A stretch of DNA of 64,000 nucleotides from positions 868,001-932,000 of the forward strand of contig OZ345359.1 in assembly GCA_977006965.1 (NCBI GenBank), read 5' to 3'. Both the position numbers and the translations under genes were made by a program. Below are positions 37,547-48,888 of the stretch, in pieces. The notes beneath the pieces were generated by a model. The model did no database searches. It was not told where the DNA came from and saw nothing but the letters and a program-made list of their open reading frames with translations. This stretch comes from Phymatolithon calcareum (Eukaryota > Rhodophyta > Florideophyceae > Hapalidiales). The stretch's first letter is position 1. Each line of letters starts with the position of its first letter.

Positions 37547-39183
37547 GGCAAATCTGCTAGTTTGGAAGCTTGGCCAAGGAAAGATACCAATTCTTTATTA
37601 CTGACTTAACATACACGCTCATCTTTGTGACAAAACGCGATTATTTTGAATGAACAACAGCAGGGTTGGTCTTATCGATGAAATGATTCTTGTGGCATTC
37701 AATTATTCCATCCACATCATTGTACACTGTAGGAGTATTATAGGAACCCGGTATTTTTCTAAGGATAAGAGAAGGAGGAGCGCACTTGAGAATTAATACC
37801 CAAAACATGCAGCACGTCCTATCGCATCGCTCGCGACATATAAGATCACCTTTTTCCGTGTGGTAGTCCAAGCTAACTGTGACTCGCGTAATTTAAGTAA
37901 TGTCACGACATGTGGAGATTGCTCCGGCATTAAGAGTTTAGAAGTTGAAGATGTGAAGTGAAGAGCTCGAAATCAAAGGATTTTAAAGATGGTTGGCTTG
38001 GCAATCAGGTTCCTATCTCAGGCGCATGACGCCCAATGGCTTCGCTTCCGAGCAGAAGTCGCTGGCCATGCGGCCATCCGTCTGCGCACAGAGCAGCAGA
38101 AACTTCATTGCAGTGGACGGCATCCGATAAGCAATGTACTTACGCCCTGGTGGACGTTTAGTTTGGTCGAGTGGGTACAAAAATCGTAGAAGAGCTATGC
38201 CGTGAGAGACCCCTGGTCGTATTCAAGTTTCTGAACAATGAGAAGCTGTCGCAGAACAGGCGCTGGGCGATCTTTCCCCAATAAAGAAAAAAGGAATGTG
38301 TTCGTTGGAAAACTCTGTACATTGGCAGATTGGTCCATTGCTGCGTTCGCTGCCATCGCACTAGTCTGGCAAATATCCTGGATGTGGACGCGACATTGCC
38401 GCTCTTGCAAACGGAATGTTCGACTGTAGTACCGGTCCCGGACATACGTCAGTGGTGTACATTGCCGCTGATTGAGCAGTTCGAATGAGCAGAGCATTAC
38501 AACAGCCCTCAATGCTTAAGGTCTCAGACGCGCTGGAAACGCCACATTCCCGTTTCGGATGACCTTATGCCGTGCCCTACTGTGCAGTGCCTTGTCTTCC
38601 CTTGTCCATGGTTGTTCTAACTTCCGGTGCAGCTCCACTGACCCACGATGATTCAAGTTGGTTCTATGCCTGACAAGATAAGGCACCATGCCTTTCATCT
38701 GGCACCTCTGTACGTGAAGAACATTGGCATGGTCCTCTAATTTTCGCAGCACATCGGCTATCTACTCCCTACCGGAACCTTCTCCCTTATGTACATTCAT
38801 GATCTTCAAACAGTTATGATTCCCCCATTAAATTCCACTCCACACACCAAATACGCTCGGGCTACAAATCTTTAAAGGTTGGATGCGGACAACATTGAAC
38901 GGCTTGAAGTGCTGACAACTTGTCAAAGCCTGCGTTATTTTTGAGGTACCCGCGCACGTGAGCTTCTCCGTAATTTGCATGATTGATCTGCTCCACTTAG
39001 GTTTACATCTACAATCCGAATTTGTACTGTACTGTATGTGATTGTCATTCTTGATTGCTGACTCAACTTGCACCATGCTGGCTGGCGGACAAGAACTTCG
39101 TGGAATCTCTGTTTGTCCGCTTACGATATTCACAATCATTCAAAACAAGTTGAGCATGCGAGTGTCGCTTTATTAATTAGAAC
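37547..39183. other. Intergenic, possible coding debris
   Basis: About 1.6 kb between convergent SIZ/PIAS and NUP93. A minus-strand frame at 38516-38752 (ending RNGNVAFPARLRP) looks mildly protein-like but matches nothing I know. No repeat with clear ends. Confidence 0.35.
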
Positions 39184-41919
39184 TCACGCCATCAGAAGTT
39201 CGATCCGCACTAGCCGCGCATTCACCTCCGTTTCTGCAAGGCCCATGAGTCCGGAAAATGTAACAAGGGCCCTAATCTGCGATCTCCGCGGTAGCCTCGT
39301 ATTCTCCGGCGCTCTCGGTCGATGGAATGCAGAGGACGGACTTGGCTCCGCGATAGCATTCCCCGTCAAAAGCGCATGTTCCGAGATATCCAATGCCGCT
39401 CGCAACAGAGATCCCACACATCCTCGCACCGACTGGTCAAACCGGTCGCTTGCGGGCAAGAAATCGGTGCGACGCTTGACAATCGTATCATCAGTAAGCG
39501 GAAGGATTTGCATGGACGTCAGCAGCGCCCACGCCTCGCTCAGACGACCTGCGTGATATTCGTCGAAAAAGGACGCGATCGCCAGCAGCATGTGCAGCGA
39601 TCGCACCAATGTACCAGTCTCCCCGGCGGCTTGTAACCGAGCATATGTACTACGGCCCTGTGAAAGAGCGAGCGCTCGACTCGGTCCACTCTTTGCATGC
39701 ACCACCACAGCAATACCTTGCAGAAGCATCAATAGACTTGACTGGCGGTCGCCGGCTAATGCGAACATTTCCACTGCTTGGTGGAAGTCTTCCCTGTCGC
39801 GCGCCATGGATGCAACGCGTTTCGCGATCGTGCGCCTAAGGTCATCGACATCGTCTTGTGAGACTACCGAGTATGCCGCAGGAATTCGTGAAACAATGTC
39901 ATCAAGTGCGCCGGCGTCCGTCGGGTCTGAGGAGGACCCAAGCAAGGAGTGATACTCCTTTGTCTCGTAAACAAGTTGAGCGAGGTAGTGTAATACCTTT
40001 TCCTTGTCGCGAATTGTTAGCAGATAGGTCGCCGCTTCAACGGCTTGTTGCCTCATGACGATTGACACGTAAGACCACAGAATTTTGCCGTAGTCGTGAC
40101 TAGGTTCCAGCCACTGCAGAAGGTGGAGGACCATGGCAAGATGAGCCGCGCCACCGATATACTGTTCGTCGGGTTGGGCGGTCAGAAATTCAACAGCGTC
40201 CCAGTATAGCCCGGTACAGATCAGCACGAACGCGTAAAGGAAGGGTTGAACGCCATCCGGGTCGAAGTGGGATGGGCCGCATGCAACAAGCTCCTTCTGA
40301 ATTTGTTCAAGTTCCACAAAGTTACACTTTGGCAAGCTTCTCGTAATGTTATTCTCGAGATCTGAGCGGCACTTGAAAAGACGTAACCACATGTAGTCTT
40401 CCACAGAGCCGAACAGCGAATTGAAGTCTTCGTCCGGAAACGGCAGGGAAATTCGCTCACGAGACGATGGAAGCGGATACGAAGGAACTGTAAAAGCTTC
40501 TGAGATACTCTTATGAATCTCCGTCGGCGTTGCCACGGTCGGTGTTAGTTCTAGTCGTGCAAGCAACATATAACAGGCACGGTAGTACGCATCACCGGAC
40601 TGCCAAACCTTTTTTCGGTATTCCTCCATAAGTATGTTATACTCGACCATGTCGACCAAAGAGCCGGTAATAAACTCACTATTTGAGGACGATTCGTTGG
40701 CTTGTAAAAACCGTTCCAGCAACCTTTTGTAGTTCTCCACATCGGTATTTCCAGCATCATAAGCCGCATTGACGACGGAAAGTGCAGCCTTCACATTTCC
40801 TACTCGAAAGCAATAGAACACCTGCGCCCAAAGCGAACATCCGTCAAGGAGATGAGGTTGCTCACCGATCTTAGCCATTTTCTCGTCTTCCGCAAGCGAT
40901 CGCACATACTCAAGTACACCCGCTCGTACCGCACCTGCTGCAGCCTGCCGAGGCTTAACCGGGAGTGCTTCCACTCCCGTGCGTTCTGCGTACTGGTCTT
41001 CTAGCACCACTCGCGCGGCGTGCACACGGAAGTGTGGGGCCGGGTTTCCGTCGTTCTGGATAAAACTGGCAGCCTGTGCAAGAATAGCAAAAGACTCCAA
41101 TAAGTGAGGGTGTTCACCTTTCACGCGCGCGGTCTCATAAAACAGCGACGCAACACTCGGCGCATCACCCTCAAAGATAACAGAGTGAATGGCTGAGAGA
41201 TAGTGGTTATCAACTTCGGGTATCATCAGCGCAAACTCAGCACCTGGCGTGCGCGGGGTGAGCGGCGTACGCGGCGTGCACGCTCCACGTGTTGAATACG
41301 ACGGACGAGATGTTGGAACTGTCCTTGGGGTCTGTCCAGCTCTAGGCGTTCGCTGCATAGCATCCGAGGAGCCTTCACCAATACGACGCTTATCAGTTCG
41401 AGCCACAAGGGCCTCGATGAGCGAGGGGCGGGCGTCGGAAAGGTCGCTTTCAACCGCTTTGCAGAATCGTTCTCTGAAAACAGCATTCGCGCTCAGACGG
41501 GCCTCGTCAGCGGCGCGGGATGCAATTGCACCACGTTGCAGCGCAAGCAATTGAGCTGGATCACCGGAGAGCACGCGGTGGCGCGCAGACCGAGCGACGA
41601 AGGGCGGACGAGCGTTAATTTCGGCCACTGCGCGCCGAAGCCTTTCGGCCGCAAAGCCACGACCGGCCAAAAGGCGAAGTGCTTCCGCATGAACTCCATT
41701 TGCACCAGCGCTGGTACTTGGCCCTACGCCACCTGCACGGGCGCGCAGTACTTCCTGCGAGGTATCGGAAACTTGCTGGAGTGAGCGCGTGAGATGTGGA
41801 ATGCCGTCGATGTCGTGCGCTACGGTCTTCGGTGCAGTCGAGGAGGAGAAGATCGCGGCCGTGGCGGCTAGTTCAACAAAATCGGAGGGCGAGGATGTCG
41901 ACATGTTTCCGGTCGACAT
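39184..41919 (-). CDS. NUP93: Nucleoporin NUP93/NIC96
   Basis: 911 aa, single exon, ATG at 41919; the two codons upstream start with GTG. The N-terminal 200 residues are Ser/Ala-rich with a helical region (AEALRLLAGRGFAAERLRR), followed by a Pro/Thr linker (TPRTPLTPRTP). The Nic96 alpha-solenoid fills residues 225-900 and shows family blocks such as LLDGCSLWAQVFYCFRVGN, EDYMWLRLFKCR, PFLYAFVLICTGLYWDAVEF and AAHLAMVLHLL. The protein is a scaffold of the nuclear pore inner ring, binding Nup188/205 and the Nup62 complex through its N-terminus. Length fits animal NUP93 (about 820 aa) and yeast Nic96 (839 aa). Convergent with the SIZ/PIAS gene. Confidence 0.93.
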   Translation of the reverse strand: MSTGNMSTSSPSDFVELAATAAIFSSSTAPKTVAHDIDGIPHLTRSLQQVSDTSQEVLRARAGGVGPSTSAGANGVHAEALRLLAGRGFAAERLRRAVAEINARPPFVARSARHRVLSGDPAQLLALQRGAIASRAADEARLSANAVFRERFCKAVESDLSDARPSLIEALVARTDKRRIGEGSSDAMQRTPRAGQTPRTVPTSRPSYSTRGACTPRTPLTPRTPGAEFALMIPEVDNHYLSAIHSVIFEGDAPSVASLFYETARVKGEHPHLLESFAILAQAASFIQNDGNPAPHFRVHAARVVLEDQYAERTGVEALPVKPRQAAAGAVRAGVLEYVRSLAEDEKMAKIGEQPHLLDGCSLWAQVFYCFRVGNVKAALSVVNAAYDAGNTDVENYKRLLERFLQANESSSNSEFITGSLVDMVEYNILMEEYRKKVWQSGDAYYRACYMLLARLELTPTVATPTEIHKSISEAFTVPSYPLPSSRERISLPFPDEDFNSLFGSVEDYMWLRLFKCRSDLENNITRSLPKCNFVELEQIQKELVACGPSHFDPDGVQPFLYAFVLICTGLYWDAVEFLTAQPDEQYIGGAAHLAMVLHLLQWLEPSHDYGKILWSYVSIVMRQQAVEAATYLLTIRDKEKVLHYLAQLVYETKEYHSLLGSSSDPTDAGALDDIVSRIPAAYSVVSQDDVDDLRRTIAKRVASMARDREDFHQAVEMFALAGDRQSSLLMLLQGIAVVVHAKSGPSRALALSQGRSTYARLQAAGETGTLVRSLHMLLAIASFFDEYHAGRLSEAWALLTSMQILPLTDDTIVKRRTDFLPASDRFDQSVRGCVGSLLRAALDISEHALLTGNAIAEPSPSSAFHRPRAPENTRLPRRSQIRALVTFSGLMGLAETEVNARLVRIELLMA

Positions 41920-42203
41920 ATTCACGAACGAGGTCTTGGTTTAGACGTGAGGATGGCGATAGAAACTGCGACATGAGAAACTGCAGTGAACGGATCCTGC
42001 TTGAGCGCATTGACACAGCAGGCCATTGGTGGAACAATGTACGTTGATTTTAATTTAGTAAAGTATATGAAAGAAAACTCAGTAGATGCAAATTTGCATC
42101 CATTTATACGGTCTGCAACATATTTTGGGTCGAATTTTCGTCAAACAAGATTTTAGTTCAATGAGCCCGGAACTTGAAGGGCTTCCACAGTGGCAGTGGT
42201 GCC
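41920..42203. other. Upstream region of NUP93
   Basis: About 280 bp holding the presumed NUP93 promoter and leader. No TATA box or other element identified. Confidence 0.4.
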
Positions 42204-42525
42204 TCAACTACTGCATCCATCATGGATGATCCCACAGCTCCTGGTTTTACTTCTCTCAAGTGTGCTGGAACAACGATGATCGTCTTTCAAAGTGCCATCA
42301 GAAGATTCAAAATCAACAGCAGTTGAGTTGCAAAACGCAGTCACGTTAACGCCGGAGGGAGAAACTTTGACTGATTGGGTTCGATATGCGACTTGCATCT
42401 GAAGTTGAAAGACGCTTCCTGTTGTAGATAGTGGCTCTGGACTTCGCAGCCTTATACGTGTCAAGCTACCCCAAGGCCTGAACTTTGTGCTCCTTTCTTT
42501 TATTGCAGAAACGTCAATCTTGAAT
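42204..42525 (-). pseudogene. Coding-like C-terminal relic, unknown
   Basis: Open for 107 codons without an ATG at its head (preceded by TAA at 42526-42528). It reads in a protein-like way (RSTKFRPWGSLTRIRLRSPE, VFQLQMQVAYRTQSVKVSPS). No family recognised. It may be a gene fragment or chance. Confidence 0.25.
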
Positions 42526-44450
42526 TAACACCAAAAGTTACACTCCGCAAGCTCTCCTTGTTCAGAAATATGACAATCCCTGTACTGTAGGTCTCTCCAT
42601 ACAGAGATTCTCTATGCTCTTGTGACGTACCCTTCCGAAAATTGCCATCAAAAGGCGATCAGACCAGAGCAGCGTAGGATCTGATGTTCCACTACTTCCT
42701 TGACACCATGCGTGTAAATTTTGCACACGTTCTGGTTCATCCTCGTTGGCTGCAACAATAGATCAACAATTCACTAGGAGCTGGTATACAGTATTATCAC
42801 CTCGTCCTGTGAGATCGGCACATCGTCCGCAGGTGTCGAGATGGTCACTGGGTTGGCAATTTGATAGAGTATGAACGTCGTCCACGGTGAGCGGTACAGT
42901 ATCGCTTAATGAGCTAACAGACTCGGTTTGTACAACCTTTGAGTAGCATTGAAAAACTGCAAGTGTCTACTAGCTCTACCGGAGCCGGAAGAATGCGGAG
43001 CTGCTCTATAGCAGCTTCTTGTAACTAGAGACAAGTCCTTGATCAAAGAGTGGCACTCTTAGAGTGCTATGGCCACAATGGTGCCATTTGTGCCTGCTCC
43101 TACAAATCGGTCTTATACTAATTAGGCATTCCTCAGTGCGCGCCAATGTTCTAAAGCTTGTGCTTCCTACAAGAATTACTAATCGGAAGACCAAGCAAAA
43201 GTGGGCGCTGTGCGACTAAATCTGCATATGCTGCTCATCGCCCGCTCAACCTAGAGTATGGAGAATTAAAATTCTTTTCACGACCGCTGGTTTACTTCCT
43301 TATTTCCGTTAAAAGCTGAGACTATCTCATAGCACCAAGAATGAGTCACTAGGAGCTTCTGACCTTGGGACATTCCACGATGATATTCTGGCACTGATGG
43401 GTAGGAAGACATGCACTTCGATGGCACTGATGCTCTTCTTGTCATTGGCTCCACTGGAATGCCACTGCGCTCAGCTTTTTGTCTGGGTTTTTCTTCTATT
43501 GTATTGTATTCTGCATTTGCCCAAGGTGAGGCTAGCAGTGATTCGAGGGCCTAGGATTCTACATTCTATCCTATACCATTGTGCGGCGTTCGGGTTTCCT
43601 TAAAAAGGGCATCCGCGCTTGGCATTGAAGCACCCTCCTTTGTCCTTGCGAACGCGTACAACACTGGGGACTCTTCTTTTTGCACTTTTTAGCATTCCGT
43701 TTTTGCCGGACTTAAAAGCGTTTTTGAATCTGATTAAGCATTTTTAATTCTGATCGATTTGCTTGAGTCGAGTTCGACGGAGCCTGTGAGCAGGTGGTTG
43801 TACTCCTTCTTCTCTGCCTGCCACTCGAAATACGATTCGATACCGCGCGGAGCAAACGCAGTGGTTACACGATTCTCGAGTCCACATGGACAGCCCGAAA
43901 TTTTGGACTCTTCTCTTCATCGTAGAAGATGGTTAGCGATAAAGCACTACTTTTGGAACCTCTTTGGGGACGGCAGATTCATCAGGTGTTTGTAAGGATG
44001 ATTGTCACGGATTTCTTAAATCGCATCCATTGCTGAACGGGGCTGATGCAGATATCGAGGTTCGTGGGCTCAAAGAAGAACGTCACATCCACGCCGGAAT
44101 CCCCGTTAATGATGGACCACAACTTTGGCAACATGCTCTTGTTCGCCTAGTGTCTTGTACTATTATGATTGCAAACGTTGGCGAGACCGCATTGGTGCTG
44201 ATGCAAGTCGTGGAGAGAAAGAGAAACGGGGGTAAGTTAAGAAGTCAACACAAATGATGTACATACGATCCTCTAACAACATTCTACACAACCACTTCGC
44301 CCAGTTGCCCACAAGCCATGAAACACACCAAAAGCTAAACACATCCGCAAGTTAATCACCACTATTTCTTCCCCCAGAGAGAGCCCATGCCCTCTACTCA
44401 TCCGCCTAATCCAAAATATCTATCTCCCACCGGTGAGAACAAATGTCCAC
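42526..44450. other. Intergenic, nothing supported
   Basis: Several short frames (for example 43759-43995 and 43964-44257, plus strand) do not match any family. No repeat or RNA gene identified. Confidence 0.4.
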
Positions 44451-45557
44451 TTACTCCTCCTCAGACATCTTCATTACCTTCTTCCACTCGTCAACGCGCA
44501 CCTAATAATCCAATTATGAAATCATGACGAAACAAGTAAATTAGCCAGAGAGGTAAAGGGGGCATGGTGCGAAAACATGAAATGGAAATACATACCGGAC
44601 CGACGGAAATGCGTCCCTGCCTGATCATGTACATGTCCTTCAGTAGGCCCTCCTTGAGGGATTCCCGAGTGATTATCTTCTTAAAGGTGGAGACATGCTT
44701 GACATCCACCATATCCCAGACGGGAGAATCTTTGCTGCCTTTGTCCGAAAAATAAGCACTGTTACGGTCCCAAGCCGTGTCTGGAAAGCAAAAACGAAGG
44801 AGCACAGAGGAATAGAAACTATGTGAGTGCAACTAAGTATCAACGGACGAGATCGTTCGAACAATTGTCGTAAGTAGAACGTACGGTCCGGATAGGCTTC
44901 TTTCACAATAGTAACCGTTCCAACAACACCTAATTCCCAAATGATGACAAACGCGATGTGAAGGGTCACGTTAGCAAACGCCGTATATGCAGCGAGACGA
45001 CATCGCGACATGCAATCTGGATACGTACCAGTTTCCTTCCCCGCGTTAGAGTGATAGAATAAGCCGCGATCTCCAACCTTCATTTCGCGCATAAAATTTC
45101 TAGCCGAATAGTTGCGCACACCATCCCACGTCGTTACAGCATTCTCCTCGTTCTTCAAGTCTTCAATTGAAAACTTCACGTCATGGCCATTCTGCATACG
45201 AGTGGTCGGCTCGGATCTGAAGTACCAGTAGCCGACACCGGACTCATCTCGCTCGATCTCCGCGGCAGATTTTAACGATATCTTGGAGGGTCCGCTGGCC
45301 TTGCTAGCCTTAGAGGATTTTCCGTCAGTCTTCTTTACGATTTTCTTCTCAGGCTTGCTCGCGGAGGCGCCCGCCTTGGCGGACTTGGAGCGCGTGCCGA
45401 TCATGGTAGCCGCGAATGTGTGAAGGCGGCGTGGGTTGGGGATGGAGGAGAGAGATGAGCTTGACGACCGATGACTTGCGATGGAGACGATTGAGGTTGG
45501 GAAGCGCTGCAATGCGCTGGTTGCCGGGAGGATGTTCTCTGCGAATGCAGGTTGCAT
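44451..45557 (-). CDS. EVE-domain protein (thymocyte nuclear protein 1 type), four exons
   Basis: Exons 45557-45029, 44929-44885, 44780-44596 and 44501-44451; introns of 99, 104 and 94 nt, all GT-AG with GTACGT, GTACGT and GTATGT donors. Splicing joins the EVE domain without gaps: GVGYWYFRSEPTTRMQNGHD, VKFSIEDLKNEE, TWDGVRNYSARNFMREMKVG, FYHSNAGKETG, VVGTVTIVKEAYPDHTAWD, DSPVWDMVDVKHV and ISVGPVRVDEWKKVMKM. EVE domains are YTH/PUA-like and bind modified nucleobases; the plant and animal nuclear forms are poorly characterised. The full product is about 269 aa. The first ATG adds 51 residues, Ser/Arg-rich and free of acidic residues, that resemble an organelle presequence. A second ATG (45404, MIGTRSKSAKAG) would give a nuclear form with a lysine-rich tail. 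Confidence 0.88.
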
Positions 45558-46979
45558 GCGCTTTTATGGGGTCGCGCCGGGAAAGTTGGATCGCTGGGTT
45601 GGTATCGGGTGTGATCAGACGGCGCAGGTCGGCGTGCGGGTGCTGTGCATCAGTGGCGGCAACGGAGCTTGAAGGCCGTGTTCGGTGTCGGCTAACGCCC
45701 ACAAGGCGATTGTGCTTCTCCTGAGATGCACGGATGTGGGTAACATGAATAATGTCGCGCGAAAAAATGTCGATTCTGAGTTGTTACGAAGGTGTGTACC
45801 CTTCGTATGATCGATCGTAAGACTTCGAGATTTGGCGGTGCACCGCCGAAATAATCTGCTGTTGCATAGCCCCTCTGAAACCAATCACTGCGCGAGTTGG
45901 ATCTTGATCCTGGAGGCCAAACAATCTAATTGGCGAATTGCTTGTTTACTCAACAGAGTGGGTGCATCCACCAACATTGTAGGTCCGTAGGCGAGTTCAC
46001 CCTTAATGTCAGTTAGAGAAGGGACTTTTTAGCCCGTACGAGAAGCCGCTGCCTTCTTTCGCCTCCACGGGCACCCAAATAAGAACAGAAGAGGAATTAG
46101 CAGGTCTTGAACTTCAGATGTCCTGATCGCTATTGGTGAGTGACAACTTGTAGACAAAGGGTTGTGTCTTTAGTTTGATGCTTAGTTCATGCTGAAGTTG
46201 TTGCTTAGTTCCTTCTGCTGGAGATGGATAGCTTGATTAAGTAGGCTAACTGCAGAGAGTGTACCCGTCCTGGTGCACTGTCGGTGAAATAATTAGACAT
46301 GTGTCGGTCCTTGTCGGTTCAGTTGATGACTAACAGTGAACCGCAAGCGAATACATAGTGAACGGTTAGTTACCAAACTAACACATAGTGAACATCAAGT
46401 GAACATCAGTTTGTTACAGAATGTGTCAAATGTGAAGTATCGCGTAGCAATATGCGAGAAGGCAACGGCAATCATGGATCGGCCAGATTCGCGCACTGGG
46501 CAAGCAAGATCGATCATGGGAATGGATTGCATCGAGGTGTATTTGCTTGTATTGGATTCAGCAGGATATGTGCCCCAATATTAGCGACTATTCCGGCTCT
46601 CCATGGGATGTTGGCGCGGTGCCTCGAATATCAGCAGGGCAAAAGAGCTCAATATCTCTCTAATGTCTCGCCGGAATGAAGCTTCGAAATGTTAGCACGG
46701 GAGAGCGAATCGCTAACCGTAGCGACGGAGGTGCTGTGAGGTGAGGTTGAAAACAGCCTCCAATGCTCCGCTGCGGGAAAGTGGATGTAGGGCGTGCGGA
46801 CAGTTCTTAGTCAGCGCTATATCCTTGGTAACATACAGTGGGATTTACTGCATGGTAGCATGTCCGAACCTGAAAGATGATTCACGTGCTATCTGCAGCT
46901 TCCGTTCGGCGAAGGAAGGCTCGCAGGAATGGTGCCAGTCAAATCCCTGCTTCTCTGTTTTACAGAGGAACTAACTCTT
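45558..46979. other. Intergenic, nothing supported
   Basis: Includes the EVE gene's promoter side and about 1.2 kb with scattered short repeats (four copies of AGTGAAC between 46338 and 46403). No gene supported. Confidence 0.35.
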
Positions 46980-47929
46980 TCGGATCCTGCAGGCGCGGCT
47001 GGAGCCCGATGTGGTGGCAACGATATCGCTTATGCTGCAACCCACGATCATGAGCACAGTCGGGGACGAGACTGGAGTATCGGCTGAGGTGAATATGGGT
47101 GTCCCTCAAGGATGTCTGGTGAGCCCAACCCTTATTGAACATATTCAAAGATATCCCACCGGAGCGTCTCTCCAAAAACCCGCACCTGGTATAGGAGCTA
47201 CCCGCTAATATCTTTACAGATGATGACATGTTTCTCGCGAAGAGTAGAAAAGGCCTACAATTCCTCTTGGATATCTGTTTGCAGTGGACGACTGAGTTAG
47301 AAATGGAATGGACTACTCCAAAAAGCCATTTGCTGTATTATCATCTCCGCGAAGAAACCCCTGTATACCTCACGATGAAGCTGCTGGAGGTCGACAATGA
47401 TGCTACATATCTGGGAGTTGAAATCACGGGCGAATGAATCCGAACGGAAATGCCCTTTAAGAGAGTTGGCGGAACTTGGAGGCGATTCCGTGAACTCCAG
47501 AACATCGGTTTCAACAGAGGGAGTATGAATCGGCGACTTGGTATAAGGCTGTATAAGACGTTCTTCCTCCGCCCAGTGGTTGAATACGGGCTCCACCTGA
47601 GCTCCAACGACCCCGCTCAGCTCAAGCGACTCGCGGCCCTCGAGATTGCAATCATATCGTGCATGGTCAGGAAGACTCCCTCAAGAACCAGCGAACGTTT
47701 CCGCGTCCTCCTCGGAATGCCCACAGCCAAGACACGGCGAGACCTCCTACTAATTCTGCAGAATCGGCTACGAAACAGAGTCAGGAACAAGGAGGTGGGT
47801 CTCTTCTCGGACGAACTCTGGATGGCGACACAAGACCTCAAAACCCTGCTCAATTTCTGTTCATCAGGAATTAATGCAATCCCTCTGAAGGATTTTGCAG
47901 AGAAGAAGAAGTGTCAGTTTTTTATTTAA
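46980..47929 (+). pseudogene. LINE reverse transcriptase relic B
   Basis: Shows VNMGVPQGCLVSPTLI (RT motif GVPQGxxLSP), DDMFLAKSRKGLQFLLD (YADD region, degraded), LEMEWTTPKSHLLYY, DATYLGVEITGE, and the C-terminal RRLGIRLYKTFFLRPVVEYG and LKRLAALEIAI blocks typical of R1/I/Jockey-type LINEs. Stops and frame changes (near 47210 and 47437) show it is dead. Only the RT second half and the connection to the C-terminus remain. Confidence 0.75.
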
Positions 47930-48302
47930 ATGGTACTAACGCATCTGCAGACGATTGAGACAACGTTACCAAGGCCATAGGGCCACGGACAGGGTCTTTC
48001 TTGGTTCAACGTTTGCATGATCGGGTGCGAAACGATCCGGTGGAGAACCAAAACCTACCTCTGGCCCATAATTGGGCCTCGAGGGGGAAAACTCCGTTAT
48101 ACTGTGCCACAAGTAGTCGACAAGTCGCGGAAAAGAAGTAATAGTGCAGGAGGAAACGGAAGAGTGTGTAGGGACAAATTGCTAGAATTACAGTGAGGCT
48201 GCTTTGTTTAAGAGTGCTCCCGATGTGGTGCACTGTCACAAGCACAGTACGAACCGTTTCTGTGGAAGCAGGGCGGATTGTCCGGGCTTTTAGCTCAAAC
48301 GC
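47930..48302. other. Intergenic between LINE relic B and tRNA-like sequence
   Basis: About 370 bp, no gene or repeat recognised. Confidence 0.4.
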
Positions 48303-48375
48303 GGGGACGCGGGGCAGTTGGTAGAGTGCGCGCTTAGCATGCGCGAGGTATCGGGATCGAAGCCCGGAAGGTCCA
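48303..48375 (+). pseudogene. Degenerate tRNA-Ala(AGC), possibly a SINE head
   Basis: The sequence begins GGGGACGCGGGGCAGTTGG and has a perfect anticodon stem (CGCGC/GCGCG) around TTAGCAT, anticodon AGC at 48336-48338. The T arm is intact except for one wobble pair (TCGGG/CCCGG), and the discriminator base is A. The D stem (GGGC in place of GCTC) and four of seven acceptor pairs are broken, so it is unlikely to function as a tRNA. It lies between two LINE relics, which fits either a decayed tRNA gene or the head of a tRNA-derived SINE. Confidence 0.65.
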
Positions 48376-48888
48376 TGCAACGTGGGTAACTGCAGCGCAG
48401 GGAGGGTAATGTGAGAAAGATTTTTTGGAAGTTTGGCGTGCATACGACAACACAACTTCTAGTGGCGCATGCGAGAGAGGGGTCAGTGCGACCGGAATGA
48501 AAAGAAGATTATTCCCTATTTCATCTCTGCATTGGTTGCCTGTGCCAATCCAAACTTGCGTTCTTTTCGGAAAGTCTTTGTTTCAATGCGAGCCCCGGTT
48601 TTCCATTAAAGATGCAAGAAGGTTCGGAGGCATCAGGTTTATATCCGACCTAGCATCTGCGCTCATCATTCTTGTCTCCACTGTCCTTAACCTTTCTTTG
48701 ATGATTGTGCTATTGGTCTGCGACGCGCCAATCTTTTCTTTCTTTCTTTTATTGCAGAAAAACGCTAACTTAAGTTAGTGCCTGGAGATGTTTTCAAACA
48801 GCCCCTCATTGTTCACGAATTTAAGTACTTCGAGCAGTTTCTCATTGCAAATTTCCTCTACCGCTTTGGTGCCAACTCTACCAATAGT
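48376..48888. other. Intergenic, nothing supported
   Basis: About 510 bp between the tRNA-like sequence and LINE relic C. No A-rich tail or second repeat was found that would prove a SINE. Confidence 0.35.
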
